Positions 1-7,725 are shown, counted from the first letter of the stretch. The stretch: 10,143 nt of DNA from CAZJKO01 sp964546995 (GCA_964546995.1 CAZJKO010000037.1:1-10143); one strand, 5' to 3'. Program-made: numbers and translations. The notes: generated from the letters alone by a model not told the origin.

Positions 1-48
1 GGAACCATCACTCACCCCTATGGTAACATCACAGTCAGCGCGTCTTAA
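1..48 (+). CDS. C-terminal end of an unidentified protein (partial)
   Basis: Frame 1 is open from the left edge and ends at TAA (46-48), giving the tail GTITHPYGNITVSAS. An intrinsic terminator overlaps the stop codon immediately, which is the main reason to believe this reading frame. The codons ACC, ATC, GTC and AGC fit the core genes downstream. Fifteen residues are too few to name a family, and I do not recognise them. The gene would continue left of the window. A chance open frame cannot be excluded. Confidence 0.45.
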   Translation, partial: GTITHPYGNITVSAS

Positions 49-76
49 GAAAGATTTTAAGATCTTTCTTTTTTTT
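47..76 (+). terminator. Intrinsic terminator of the upstream gene
   Basis: A perfect 9-bp stem (47-55 with 62-70), AAGAAAGAT pairing with ATCTTTCTT across a 6-base loop, runs into eight T (69-76). The 5' arm starts inside the stop codon of the preceding reading frame. The T-run lies on the + strand side, so it ends rightward transcription. Confidence 0.8.
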
Positions 77-102
77 CGACAAAATGTCCATGACTTTTTT
101 CT

Positions 103-126
103 TATACTAGATGTAAGAAATGAGGG
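103..126 (+). promoter_or_regulatory. -10 box and Shine-Dalgarno site for the 299-residue gene
   Basis: TATACT at 103-108 matches the sigma-A -10 consensus at five of six bases and lies just after the preceding terminator. No good -35 is seen at 16-18 bases: TCGACA at 76-81 is 21 bases away. GAGGG at 122-126 sits six bases before the ATG at 133 and supports that start. Confidence 0.5.
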
Positions 127-132
127 AAAAGT

Positions 133-1032
133 ATGGATAAGAAACTAAGGAAACGATTTGATGAGATTTTAGAAATCAAACCATTAGTTGGCTATTATCG
201 AACCAAACCTCACATGGAATATAAAAATATTTCGATGACCATTGATGTGTTGTTGACCTATAAAAGAGGTAAACTTGCTATTATAGAAATGCTGTTAGAA
301 AAATTAAAGAAAATGATTTCCCCCTATGGTCACTTTACAGATAATCCAAACTATTTAATGAGTTATTCGTTTAAAATTCACATTGTATCAGAACCCGTCG
401 ATATCATTTGTAAACTATATCAAAGCATAAAAGAATTTTTAGATTTTAGTAAAGGCCTATTATCGAGTCGTATTGAGGATGGGATGGAACTACATTTCTA
501 CTTTTTAAAAAAAGAAGTATACAATTTAGAAAAAAGTCATCTTTCTTTATTATCGTATATTATCGATCATCGAATCTTTTTTAAAGAGGGGGATTTTAAC
601 ACTTTAAAAGTAATGAAATACATAGAGTATTTAAAATATCAATTGGATGTAGCAGGTCCTTTTTTAGCAATCAATTACCTCGATAATGATGTTATCGAAA
701 TAAAAAACATCCGAAATGATTTGACAAAACGAGAGTTATCGTCAGTACTGTTTTCTCTTTTAGGAATTTTCTATTACGAACGTTTCACGTTTAGTGAAAG
801 ACGAAAATATCGAATCGAACGAGTAGAAGAAGAGAATTTTACTTATCAACTATTGTTACAATTTATGGAAGAAAATTTGGAAAGAAAAGATCAAAACTTT
901 ATTAAAAGTTGTCTTAGAAACCAAAAAACATTTGCTGTATCCTTTCAAAATGGAGTATTTACTTTAGTGGAAGTAACAGAACCTATTTTAAATCAATTAG
1001 AGAAAAAACGAGAATTGTCCTATCGTAGATAA
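133..1032 (+). CDS. Unrecognised 299-residue cytoplasmic protein
   Basis: I do not recognise this protein and assign no function. It is 299 residues long, has no signal peptide and no convincing membrane segment, and is rich in Lys, Glu, Phe and Tyr with a basic C-terminus (ending RELSYRR). Alternating helical and strand-like stretches suggest a compact soluble fold. One example is a predicted helix around residues 45-62 (GKLAIIEMLLEKLKK). I see no nucleotide-binding loop, zinc-ligand cluster or helix-turn-helix by eye. The ATG at 133 follows GAGGG and a -10 box. The gene stands alone between the terminator at 47-76 and the separate promoter of ftsK, with 76 bases to ftsK and no strong terminator between them, so some read-through is possible. 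Codon use matches the neighbouring core genes. It is almost certainly real because the frame is long and clean. Confidence 0.85.
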   Translation: MDKKLRKRFDEILEIKPLVGYYRTKPHMEYKNISMTIDVLLTYKRGKLAIIEMLLEKLKKMISPYGHFTDNPNYLMSYSFKIHIVSEPVDIICKLYQSIKEFLDFSKGLLSSRIEDGMELHFYFLKKEVYNLEKSHLSLLSYIIDHRIFFKEGDFNTLKVMKYIEYLKYQLDVAGPFLAINYLDNDVIEIKNIRNDLTKRELSSVLFSLLGIFYYERFTFSERRKYRIERVEEENFTYQLLLQFMEENLERKDQNFIKSCLRNQKTFAVSFQNGVFTLVEVTEPILNQLEKKRELSYRR

Positions 1033-1055
1033 AAGAAAAATAGAGTTTCTAATCT

Positions 1056-1100
1056 TTGCAAATGGCGTATGTTTATGCTATAATTTTTTATAGTGAGGTG
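1056..1100 (+). promoter_or_regulatory. Promoter and ribosome binding site of ftsK/spoIIIE
   Basis: TTGCAA (1056-1061), 17 bases, then TATAAT (1079-1084) preceded by TG at 1076-1077, which makes an extended -10. GAGGTG at 1095-1100 lies eight bases before the ATG at 1109. The same -35 word, TTGCAA, occurs in front of the tRNA-Leu gene. Confidence 0.7.
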
Positions 1101-1108
1101 GCAAAGAC

Positions 1109-3394
1109 ATGGCAAAGAAAAAAAAGAGAAAAGAGGATTCGAAAAAATCATTTGAACATAGTGCAGAACTTTATGGAGTCATATTCATTTTATGTGCCAT
1201 TCTAGGAATAGGAAAATATGGACCAGTCGGAAGGATTATTGCAAGTTTTGGTCTTTTCCTAGTGGGAACAGGATATGGTGTGTTTTTACTTCTTCTTTTA
1301 GTGATTGGTCTTTATTTAGTGATTAAAAGAGAATGGCCTAATTTTTTTACAACGAAGTTATTGGGAATTTATGTTGTCGTATTAGGAATTTTAATTTTAA
1401 TGCATCAAAATTACATTGTGAAAAATGAAGGAGATGCCGTCGTTATTTTTAAAGAAACGTTAGACCAATTAATGATTTCCTTTCACAATATTATGAATGG
1501 AATTCGTCCATCGATTACAGGTGGAGGTGTGATTGGTGGAGGGTTTGCTATTCTCTTTGATAAGCTATTTGCCTATCAAGGAATGCAAATTGTTTCGTGG
1601 ACATTGATTGGTCTAGGAATTACATTGTTTACAGGATTCTCTATTTTAGATATGGTCCGAAACACGGTAAAAAAAGGCAAAGAATTAGTGACGCACAACA
1701 AAAAAGAGAATCAAAAAAAGAGTTCGGTCATTATCAATGGTGTGGATGAGGATGAAGACGAGGAACCATCGCCAAAAGAAGATCATCGTATTGTCATTTC
1801 GAGTATTGATGAATTGACAAAAATTAATGATGATTCACTGCGACAAGGACCGAATCATCATCTAGAACAAGAAGTAGGGGAAGAAAAAGAAGAGAAGATT
1901 ACCTTAGAAAATCTTCCGAAACGAAAGACAAAGTATCAATTGCCACCACTATCACTGTTAGATTTACCAAAAAAGAACAAAAATGGGAACAATCAAGCTG
2001 TCATTGAACATAATATTGTTGTTTTAGAAAAAGTGTTAAAAGATTTTGGTGTTATTGGTAAAGTCGTAGAAGTGCACATGGGACCGACAGTTACACAGTA
2101 CGAATTAGAGTTACAATCTGGAACCAAAGTAAACAAACTACTTAGTATCCATCGTGAAATATCCCTTGCTCTTGCCAAGAAGGATGTCCGTATTGAAGCT
2201 CCAATTCCAGGGAAAAATACCGTAGGAATTGAACTACCAAATGATAAGACCACCATGGTTAGCTTCCGAGAAGTACTAGAAGGAGTTCCTAAGAGCAAAG
2301 ACGATAGCAAATTATTAGCTGCGCTAGGTAAAAATATCATGGGTGCCGTTCAGTGGTGTGAAGTAGATAAAACGCCCCATCTTTTAGTAGCAGGTGCTAC
2401 AGGAAGTGGTAAATCCGTTTGTATTAATGGCATCATTTGTTCCATCCTAATGAGAGCCAAGCCAGATGAAGTAAAATTATTGATGGTCGATCCTAAAAAG
2501 GTCGAGTTATCTGTCTATAATGGCGTTCCTCATTTAATGGCACCAGTCGTAACAGATCCCAAAAAAGCAAGTGTTGCTTTAGGTAAAATTGTTCAAGAAA
2601 TGGAACGTCGTTACGATGTATTTAGCGATACCAAAACCAAAAACATCAAGACGTACAATGAATATATCGATCACAAAAACGAGAGCTTGAGCGAAGAAGA
2701 AAAATTAAAGAGAATGCCGTATATCGTCGTAATTGTCGACGAACTTGCTGACTTGATGTTAGTGGCAAGTAAAGAAGTAGAAGATGCTATTATGCGTATT
2801 ACCCAGATGGCTCGTGCTGCAGGAATTCACTTAATTATTGCAACACAACGACCATCTACCGATGTCATCACTGGTGTCGTCAAGGCAAATATCCCATCTC
2901 GGATCTCCTTTGCAGTAAGTAGTAGTATCGATTCGAGAACCATTCTCGACATGACGGGAGCCGAAAAATTGTTAGGAAAAGGAGATATGCTCTTCCTTCC
3001 TATGGGAGAATCGAGTCCAATGCGTATTCAAGGAGCTTTTATTTCCGATGATGAGATCAAACGAATTATCGATTATACGGTGGCTCAACAAATTGCCGAG
3101 TACGATGAATCGATGCTCAATTTATCTGCGCCTGACGGCAATAAAAGTGCTAGCCAAAGAGAAGACGAAATGCAAGAAGAAGAGTATGATGATCCGCTTT
3201 ATAACGAAATAGTGGAATTTGTCATCAGTGCTGGTAAAATCAGTGCCTCCCTTCTTCAACGAAAATATCGCCTAGGATACAATCGTGCTGCTCGTATTAT
3301 CGATTTACTAGAAGAACGCGGTATTATTGGCCCTAGCAATGGAAGCAAACCTCGTGAAGTATTAATAAAATTAGAAAACGATTCTGAAGAATAG
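1109..3394 (+). CDS. ftsK: DNA translocase FtsK/SpoIIIE
   Basis: This is a membrane-anchored, ATP-driven double-stranded DNA pump. It moves chromosomal DNA across the division septum and, in spore formers, into the forespore. A basic N-terminus (KKKKRK) precedes hydrophobic segments at about 21-37, 44-72, 83-100, 137-150 and 158-180. A charged linker (about 185-290) contains an acidic patch DEDEDEE. The motor follows: Walker A GATGSGKS (429-436), Walker B with VDELADL (D544, E545), then RAAGIHLIIATQRPS (569-583). The C-terminal winged-helix gamma domain (about 690-756, ISASLLQRKYRLGYNRAARIIDLL) normally reads polar guide sequences in DNA. At 761 residues it is close to SpoIIIE/FtsK of other Firmicutes. 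FtsK and SpoIIIE cannot be separated by motif alone. The ymfF/ymfH neighbours match the spoIIIE locus of Bacillus subtilis, but nothing here shows that the organism sporulates. Confidence 0.97.
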   Translation: MAKKKKRKEDSKKSFEHSAELYGVIFILCAILGIGKYGPVGRIIASFGLFLVGTGYGVFLLLLLVIGLYLVIKREWPNFFTTKLLGIYVVVLGILILMHQNYIVKNEGDAVVIFKETLDQLMISFHNIMNGIRPSITGGGVIGGGFAILFDKLFAYQGMQIVSWTLIGLGITLFTGFSILDMVRNTVKKGKELVTHNKKENQKKSSVIINGVDEDEDEEPSPKEDHRIVISSIDELTKINDDSLRQGPNHHLEQEVGEEKEEKITLENLPKRKTKYQLPPLSLLDLPKKNKNGNNQAVIEHNIVVLEKVLKDFGVIGKVVEVHMGPTVTQYELELQSGTKVNKLLSIHREISLALAKKDVRIEAPIPGKNTVGIELPNDKTTMVSFREVLEGVPKSKDDSKLLAALGKNIMGAVQWCEVDKTPHLLVAGATGSGKSVCINGIICSILMRAKPDEVKLLMVDPKKVELSVYNGVPHLMAPVVTDPKKASVALGKIVQEMERRYDVFSDTKTKNIKTYNEYIDHKNESLSEEEKLKRMPYIVVIVDELADLMLVASKEVEDAIMRITQMARAAGIHLIIATQRPSTDVITGVVKANIPSRISFAVSSSIDSRTILDMTGAEKLLGKGDMLFLPMGESSPMRIQGAFISDDEIKRIIDYTVAQQIAEYDESMLNLSAPDGNKSASQREDEMQEEEYDDPLYNEIVEFVISAGKISASLLQRKYRLGYNRAARIIDLLEERGIIGPSNGSKPREVLIKLENDSEE

Positions 3395-3417
3395 GGTACA
3401 AAACAGTATCCTTTTTT
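3393..3417 (+). terminator. Intrinsic terminator of ftsK
   Basis: A 7-bp stem (3393-3399 with 3406-3412, one G-T pair) with loop AAAACA is followed by six T (3412-3417). The 5' arm starts inside the TAG stop codon of ftsK (3392-3394). Confidence 0.75.
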
Positions 3418-3448
3418 ACGTTTTAAAGGGAAAGAATTTAGAAAAACA

Positions 3449-3475
3449 TGATATAATAATAGTAGAAAGAAGGTG
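3449..3475 (+). promoter_or_regulatory. Extended -10 promoter and ribosome binding site of deoD
   Basis: TGATATAAT (3449-3457) is a perfect extended -10 element. No clear -35 is visible at 16-18 bases, which extended -10 promoters can tolerate. AGAAGGTG at 3468-3475 is four bases before the ATG at 3480, a fairly tight spacing. Confidence 0.65.
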
Positions 3476-3479
3476 CCTT

Positions 3480-4187
3480 ATGAAAACACCCCACATTGAA
3501 AGTGAACAAGATGAAATTGCCAAAGTTGTCTTAATGCCTGGAGATCCTCTCCGTGCCAAATTTATTGCAGAACATTATTTAGAAGATGCCCATTTAGTCA
3601 ATCGAGTTCGCAATGTATTCGCATATACTGGCTTTTATCGAGGAAACAAAGTAACCGTCTTCGCTTCCGGAATGGGAATTCCTAGTATGGCGATTTATGC
3701 ATATGAACTATTTTCATTCTATGGCGTTGAAAAAATCATTCGCATCGGTTCAACGGGTAGCATCAAAGAAAATGTTTCCTTATACGATGTCATTATCGTA
3801 GAAAACTCTTATACAGATAGTAATTTTGCTCAAAGTTTTAGTAATACCAATACCAAATGTGCCCAAGCTAGCCAAAACGTAAATGATCAAATAATAAAAA
3901 TGGCAAAAGAAAAGAATTTGAAGTTTCACGTAGGAGACATTTTTTGTAGCGAATCATTCTACCATAGTAAAGGAAAGAATGTTTCTTATCCACCTTCTGT
4001 TTTAGGAGTAGAAATGGAAAGTTTTGCTCTTTTCCATATTGCGTCCGTATTAAACAAACAAGCTGCAACGATTTTAACTGTTTCTGATTCTTTGATTACC
4101 AAGGAAGTAACGACGAGTGAAGAACGTGAAAAATCATTTACCGATATGATTACCTTAGCTCTCGATTCCAGTTTTAATAAAAATTAA
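3480..4187 (+). CDS. deoD: Purine nucleoside phosphorylase, DeoD type
   Basis: It cleaves purine (deoxy)nucleosides with phosphate to free base and (deoxy)ribose-1-phosphate, in cytoplasmic purine salvage. The sequence follows the hexameric trimeric-like DeoD family (PNP/UDP phosphorylase superfamily) from end to end. It starts KTPHIE, with H5 matching the family histidine that reaches the neighbouring active site. MPGDPLRAK (19-27) is the phosphate loop with G21 and R25. RIGSTGS (88-94) carries the second phosphate arginine. GVEMES (176-181) holds the ribose-binding M179 and E180. VSDSL (201-205) carries D203, the catalytic acid that protonates the base. At 235 residues it has the normal length. 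It has its own extended -10 and lies between ftsK and ymfF. Only a weak all-AT hairpin follows, so read-through into ymfF is plausible. Confidence 0.95.
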   Translation: MKTPHIESEQDEIAKVVLMPGDPLRAKFIAEHYLEDAHLVNRVRNVFAYTGFYRGNKVTVFASGMGIPSMAIYAYELFSFYGVEKIIRIGSTGSIKENVSLYDVIIVENSYTDSNFAQSFSNTNTKCAQASQNVNDQIIKMAKEKNLKFHVGDIFCSESFYHSKGKNVSYPPSVLGVEMESFALFHIASVLNKQAATILTVSDSLITKEVTTSEEREKSFTDMITLALDSSFNKN

Positions 4188-4217
4188 ATTTTTACATATA
4201 ATAGAAGTAATGAGGTG
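4181..4217 (+). promoter_or_regulatory. Probable -10 box and ribosome binding site of ymfF, after a weak AT hairpin
   Basis: TATAAT at 4197-4202 is a perfect -10 match, 20 bases before the ATG at 4223. The candidate -35 zone near 4174-4179 is only T/A-rich. GAGGTG at 4212-4217 is the Shine-Dalgarno site. A 7-bp stem made only of A-T pairs spans the deoD stop region (TAAAAAT and ATTTTTA, three-base loop). I judge it too weak to be a confident terminator. Confidence 0.5.
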
Positions 4218-4222
4218 AAAGA

Positions 4223-5485
4223 ATGGAATATAGACAGAAAGATTTTGGATCATACCGTTTACATATGATTCAAGTGGACAAGTTTAAAAGTATTAAAATG
4301 AGAGTAATGTTTCAAAGACCAATCGAAAAAGAAGATATCACCATACGTAATTTTTTAACCAATATCTTAACCCTTTCTTGTAAAGAGTATAAAACAAAAC
4401 GTGCTCTTGCTATCAAATCACAAGAATTGTATGCCGCAAATGTAACAGCATACAATAGACGAATTGGTTCAATCATTAGTACCAATGTATCGCTATCAGC
4501 ATTGAATGAAAAGTATACCGAACCAGGTATGTTAGAACAGAGCATTCAATTATTATCCCAGATCATTTTTGAACCACATGTTGAAAATGGCCAATTTGAT
4601 TCTGAGTCGTTTCAAATTGTGAAAAATGATATTGAAATGATGTTTTCATCCGTTAAAGAAGATTATAATAAATATAGTTTGATTCGTTTATTAGAAGAAA
4701 TGGATGAAGATGTTCCATTTTCGTATCGTGGCATAGGTTACCAAGAAGATTTAGAAAAAATCACGGAAGCAAACTTGTATGAATACTATCAAGACATGAT
4801 AAAGAAAGATCAAATCGATATATACGTTATTGGTGAATTTGATTTTAACGAAATGGAACGTTTGGTAAAAGAAAATTTCCCATTCTACACGCTCAAAAAA
4901 CAAAAGAAAATAGATTCGCTTATTCCATGTACAACGGTTCGCAAAAAAGTAAAAGAGGTCAAGGAACAAGAAGAGGTTAAACAAGCAAAGTTAGCGATTG
5001 GTTGTCGACTTGTTAATCTAACAAATTATGAACGAAAATATCCGCTTACTTTATTTCATTTGATTTTTGGTGGTGGAAGTGATTCGAAATTGTTCCAAGT
5101 GGTAAGAGAAAAACACAGCCTTGCTTATACTATCTCTTCTTCGCTCAGTAAAATGGATAATCTCTTGTTTATTCGTGGTGGAATCGATAGTGAAAATGAA
5201 CAGAAAGCAGTAAAATTAATTAAAGAACAATTAGAGGCCATGACGAAAGGAGACTTTACAGAAGAAGCCATTGCCAAAGCCAAACAGATTTATTTAACAG
5301 CCATTGAAGAAATGGAAGATTCGATGGGTCAAATCATTAACAACTACGTTATGATGGATTTAACAGATGCCGATGACATTGAAACCAAAAAAAAAATGAT
5401 GCAAAAAGTGACCAAACAAGACATTATCGATGTCAGTAAAAAAGTAAAGATAGATACGATTTATATGTTGGAAGGAGGAAAGTAA
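4223..5485 (+). CDS. ymfF: M16 peptidase-like protein YmfF (zinc motif absent)
   Basis: This is the non-catalytic-looking half of an M16 (insulinase/processing peptidase) pair. The fold is suggested by length (420 residues), the two-lobe layout and FGGGSDSKLFQVVREKHSLAY (residues about 282-302). That stretch carries R295 and Y302, the R/Y pair that M16 enzymes use to hold substrate. The HxxEH zinc motif expected in the first lobe is missing: around residues 43-61 the sequence reads NFLTNILTLSCKEYKTKRA, with no histidine. Partner and role are therefore inferred: it probably pairs with YmfH, whose gene follows with no gap. Automated annotation often calls this pair YfmF/YfmH and links it to 5-aminopentanol modification of elongation factor P. 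I take that name from memory, and no EF-P gene or ymfI is present here. A run of ten A lies in the gene at 5387-5396. Confidence 0.9.
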   Translation: MEYRQKDFGSYRLHMIQVDKFKSIKMRVMFQRPIEKEDITIRNFLTNILTLSCKEYKTKRALAIKSQELYAANVTAYNRRIGSIISTNVSLSALNEKYTEPGMLEQSIQLLSQIIFEPHVENGQFDSESFQIVKNDIEMMFSSVKEDYNKYSLIRLLEEMDEDVPFSYRGIGYQEDLEKITEANLYEYYQDMIKKDQIDIYVIGEFDFNEMERLVKENFPFYTLKKQKKIDSLIPCTTVRKKVKEVKEQEEVKQAKLAIGCRLVNLTNYERKYPLTLFHLIFGGGSDSKLFQVVREKHSLAYTISSSLSKMDNLLFIRGGIDSENEQKAVKLIKEQLEAMTKGDFTEEAIAKAKQIYLTAIEEMEDSMGQIINNYVMMDLTDADDIETKKKMMQKVTKQDIIDVSKKVKIDTIYMLEGGK

Positions 5486-5488
5486 GTG
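5472..5488 (+). promoter_or_regulatory. Ribosome binding site fixing the GTG start of ymfH
   Basis: AAGGAGG (5472-5478) lies inside the last codons of ymfF, seven bases before GTG at 5486. The GTG directly abuts the TAA stop of ymfF (5483-5485), so the two genes are translationally coupled and probably made in equal amounts. Confidence 0.8.
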
Positions 5489-6772
5489 GAAAAGATAGAA
5501 TTAAAAGGATTAGATAGCGTTCTCTATCATGAAACCTTAAAAAATGGCTTGCAAGTCCTTCTAATACCATATGAAAATAAAAACAGTTACTATATGACCT
5601 ATGGAACATGGTTTGGCTCTGTCAATACGGAATTTGTTCCCCTAGGAGAAGAGAACATGGTAAAAGTACCCGATGGCATTGCTCACTTTCTAGAACATAA
5701 AATGTTTGAACAAGAAGATGGTGTGGATCCTTTTACGTTCTATGCAGAAAGTGGAACTGGTGCTAATGCCTCGACAACCTTCAATGGAACACAGTATCTT
5801 TGCTATGGAAACAAAAATCTTTTACAAAACTTAGAATACTTATTAAACTATGTAGCAAGTCCATATTTTACCGATGAAAACGTCGAAAAAGAAAAAGGAA
5901 TTATAGCGCAAGAAATTAAGATGTATGATGATATACCAGAGTGGTTTTTACAAGATCAATTAAGAAGAAATTTATTCCATGAATATCCCATGCGTATCGA
6001 TATCGCAGGAGATGTGGAATCGATCAATAAAATTACGAAAGAAGATCTTTATAAATGTTATAATACCTATTATCGACCAGACAACATGTTCTTGATTGTT
6101 GCAGGAAAGATGGATGTCGAAGAAGTGATTGAGTTAATTCGAAAGACCGAAGAAAACCACTGTCGAGATAGACAAACACAAGTAAAAGAAAAAGAATACC
6201 ACGAAAAAGAAGAAGTGGTGAAAGAAAAAGAAGAATTTAAAATGAATGTAAAACTACCGAAAGTAGGATATGCCATCAAACTAGATAGAAATCAATCCAA
6301 AATAAAAGATAACTATGAGTTTGATCTATATTTATCGATGGTAGGAAGCTTACTTTTAGGGGTTACATCGCCACTGAGAGAAAAAATGCGCAATAAAAAA
6401 TTAACGACTTCGTTCTATTACGAGTTCGATAAAGCCCTAAATTATCGTACCTTAATGATTATAGGCGAGACGACAAGACCCGAAGAACTATTGCAAGATG
6501 TCAAAGAAGAACTAAACAACATGTCGTTCAATGAAGATGACTTTGAACGAATTAAAAAAGTATGGATTGCATCTGAGGTACAGATGATCGATCATATACC
6601 AAATACAGTAGATAATTTCTGTTATGAAATGTTTACTTATCATCAAGTGATTTCCGATCGAATAGCAAGAATTCGCAAAATGACATTCAAAGAATTTCAA
6701 ACTATGGTAAAAGAGTTAAATTGGCATCATCGAACAGAAGTGATCATTTATCCGAAAGAAACAGAAGAATAG
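5486..6772 (+). CDS. ymfH: M16 zinc metallopeptidase YmfH (catalytic subunit)
   Basis: This M16 metallopeptidase keeps the inverted zinc motif. HFLEH at residues 67-71 gives zinc ligands H67 and H71 and catalytic E70. EKEKGIIAQEIKMYDD (134-149) supplies E143 as the likely third ligand and E136 as the conserved upstream acid. The first lobe also has the family features NGLQVLLIP (20-28), DGIAHFLEHKMF and the substrate strand NASTTFNGTQY (94-104). Around residues 229-255 a strongly charged linker of K/E repeats joins the two lobes. The second lobe (about 256-428) contains SPLREKMRNKKL. At 428 residues it has the expected length. No signal peptide is seen, so it should act in the cytoplasm, probably as a heterodimer with YmfF. 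The substrate is unknown. A terminator ends the unit at its stop codon. Confidence 0.93.
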   Translation: MEKIELKGLDSVLYHETLKNGLQVLLIPYENKNSYYMTYGTWFGSVNTEFVPLGEENMVKVPDGIAHFLEHKMFEQEDGVDPFTFYAESGTGANASTTFNGTQYLCYGNKNLLQNLEYLLNYVASPYFTDENVEKEKGIIAQEIKMYDDIPEWFLQDQLRRNLFHEYPMRIDIAGDVESINKITKEDLYKCYNTYYRPDNMFLIVAGKMDVEEVIELIRKTEENHCRDRQTQVKEKEYHEKEEVVKEKEEFKMNVKLPKVGYAIKLDRNQSKIKDNYEFDLYLSMVGSLLLGVTSPLREKMRNKKLTTSFYYEFDKALNYRTLMIIGETTRPEELLQDVKEELNNMSFNEDDFERIKKVWIASEVQMIDHIPNTVDNFCYEMFTYHQVISDRIARIRKMTFKEFQTMVKELNWHHRTEVIIYPKETEE

Positions 6773-6791
6773 TTTAAATCTATTCTTTTTT
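6765..6791 (+). terminator. Intrinsic terminator of the ymfF-ymfH unit
   Basis: An 8-bp stem (6765-6772 with 6780-6787, AAGAATAG and CTATTCTT) with a 7-base loop is followed by a T-run (6786-6791). The 5' arm contains the TAG stop codon of ymfH (6770-6772). Confidence 0.75.
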
Positions 6792-6803
6792 GTCATTACG
6801 TAG

Positions 6804-6821
6804 TATAATGAAAAAGGAGGT
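6804..6821 (+). promoter_or_regulatory. -10 box and strong ribosome binding site of the ABC exporter operon
   Basis: TATAAT (6804-6809) is a perfect -10 match; no convincing -35 is seen upstream. AAGGAGGT (6814-6821) is a full Shine-Dalgarno match with seven bases before the ATG at 6829. This decides the start. The longer reading from the TTG at 6790 would run through the promoter and the terminator T-run. Confidence 0.75.
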
Positions 6822-6828
6822 AATATCT

Positions 6829-7725
6829 ATGTTAAAAGTAGAAAGTATTGTAAAGTACTATGGAACACAAAAAGCAGTGGATCATCTATCTTTTACAGTT
6901 GCGCCCGGTGAAATATTTGGCCTTTTAGGGGAAAATGGTGCCGGAAAGACGACGACCTTCCGCATTATAATGGGGTTACTTGATGCAAGTGAAGGAAAAG
7001 TAACATTAGATGGTAAGAAAATAGACTATGATCAAACAGACAAAATAGGTTTTATGACCGAAGAGAGAAGTTTATTATCGAAACTAACGGTGAAAGAACA
7101 AATTTTATTTTATGGTTCCCTAAAAGGAATGAAAGAAGATGCAATTGAAACAAAATTGGATCATTGGTTAAAACGTTTTGAAATCGAAGATTATAAAAAT
7201 CGAAAAATCAAAGAATTATCGAAAGGAAATCAACAAAAAATTCAGTTTATTTCCGCTGTGATCAACGATCCGAAATTATTAATTTTAGATGAACCGTTCA
7301 CTGGCCTAGATCCAATTAATGTAAAGATGTTGAAAGACGCGATATGGGATTTACAGAAACAGGGTTGTTCGATTATTTTTTCTTCCCATCAAATGGAACA
7401 CATTGAAGAATTCTGTGAAAAAATGGTCATTTTAGTAAAAGGTAATAGCATTCTAAATGGTGATGTGAAAACAATAAAGAAAGAGTTTGGTAGAAGCAAA
7501 GTGCGAATTGATGGCAAAATCAAAAAAGAAGATATTAGAGAAGTAGAAGGTGTCGTATCGATTACAAATACTCCACGAGGTTTCGAAGTGAAAATAGAAA
7601 ACGAAGAAGTCATTGACAAGCTTTGGAAAAAAATTCGCAATTTTGAAATTACTTGTTTCGAAGTATTAGAACCAACTTTGAATGAAATCTTTATTGAGAA
7701 AGTAGGTGCTTACAGTGAAAAATAA
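6829..7725 (+). CDS. ABC exporter ATPase, YhaQ/NatA type
   Basis: This is the nucleotide-binding subunit of an ABC-2 type exporter and powers the permease encoded next to it. From the ATG at 6829 it is 298 residues, the length I recall for B. subtilis YhaQ. It shows Walker A GENGAGKTT (34-42), signature LSKGNQQK (130-137), Walker B LLILDEP (150-156), D-loop GLDP (159-162) and the switch histidine in SSHQ (H187). In place of the Q-loop glutamine it has GFMTEER (74-80), as in NatA/YhaQ relatives, which have an acidic residue there. Residues from about 215 form a C-terminal extension ending in LEPTLNEIFIE, typical of drug- and sodium-export ATPases (DUF4162-like). The permease overlaps it by 11 bases. 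Substrate is not readable from sequence; sodium or antimicrobial export is only a family-based guess. Confidence 0.93.
   Translation: MLKVESIVKYYGTQKAVDHLSFTVAPGEIFGLLGENGAGKTTTFRIIMGLLDASEGKVTLDGKKIDYDQTDKIGFMTEERSLLSKLTVKEQILFYGSLKGMKEDAIETKLDHWLKRFEIEDYKNRKIKELSKGNQQKIQFISAVINDPKLLILDEPFTGLDPINVKMLKDAIWDLQKQGCSIIFSSHQMEHIEEFCEKMVILVKGNSILNGDVKTIKKEFGRSKVRIDGKIKKEDIREVEGVVSITNTPRGFEVKIENEEVIDKLWKKIRNFEITCFEVLEPTLNEIFIEKVGAYSEK

Noticed and set aside
1993..2340. Minus-strand open frame of 115 codons inside ftsK
   Set aside because: It lies opposite strongly conserved FtsK motor sequence, has no ribosome site or recognisable product, and is a shadow of that gene.
4181..4197. Hairpin after deoD as a terminator
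   Set aside because: The stem is only seven A-T pairs with a three-base loop and no adequate T-run beyond the stem itself, so it is too weak to call.
6180..6245. Short Lys/Glu-rich repeats in ymfH as a DNA repeat array
   Set aside because: The units are irregular, and the segment is explained as a charged linker between the two lobes of the protein. No CRISPR or tandem-repeat periodicity is present here or elsewhere in the window.
6790..6828. Longer N-terminus of the ABC ATPase from a TTG at 6790
   Set aside because: It would read through the ymfH terminator T-run and the TATAAT box. The full Shine-Dalgarno site at 6814-6821 points to ATG 6829, which also gives the family-typical start.
3868..7640. 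Other minus-strand open frames of 62-83 codons inside deoD, ymfF, ymfH and the ABC ATPase
   Set aside because: All are antisense to well-supported genes, with low-complexity Phe/Ser-rich products typical of reverse reading of AT-rich coding DNA.
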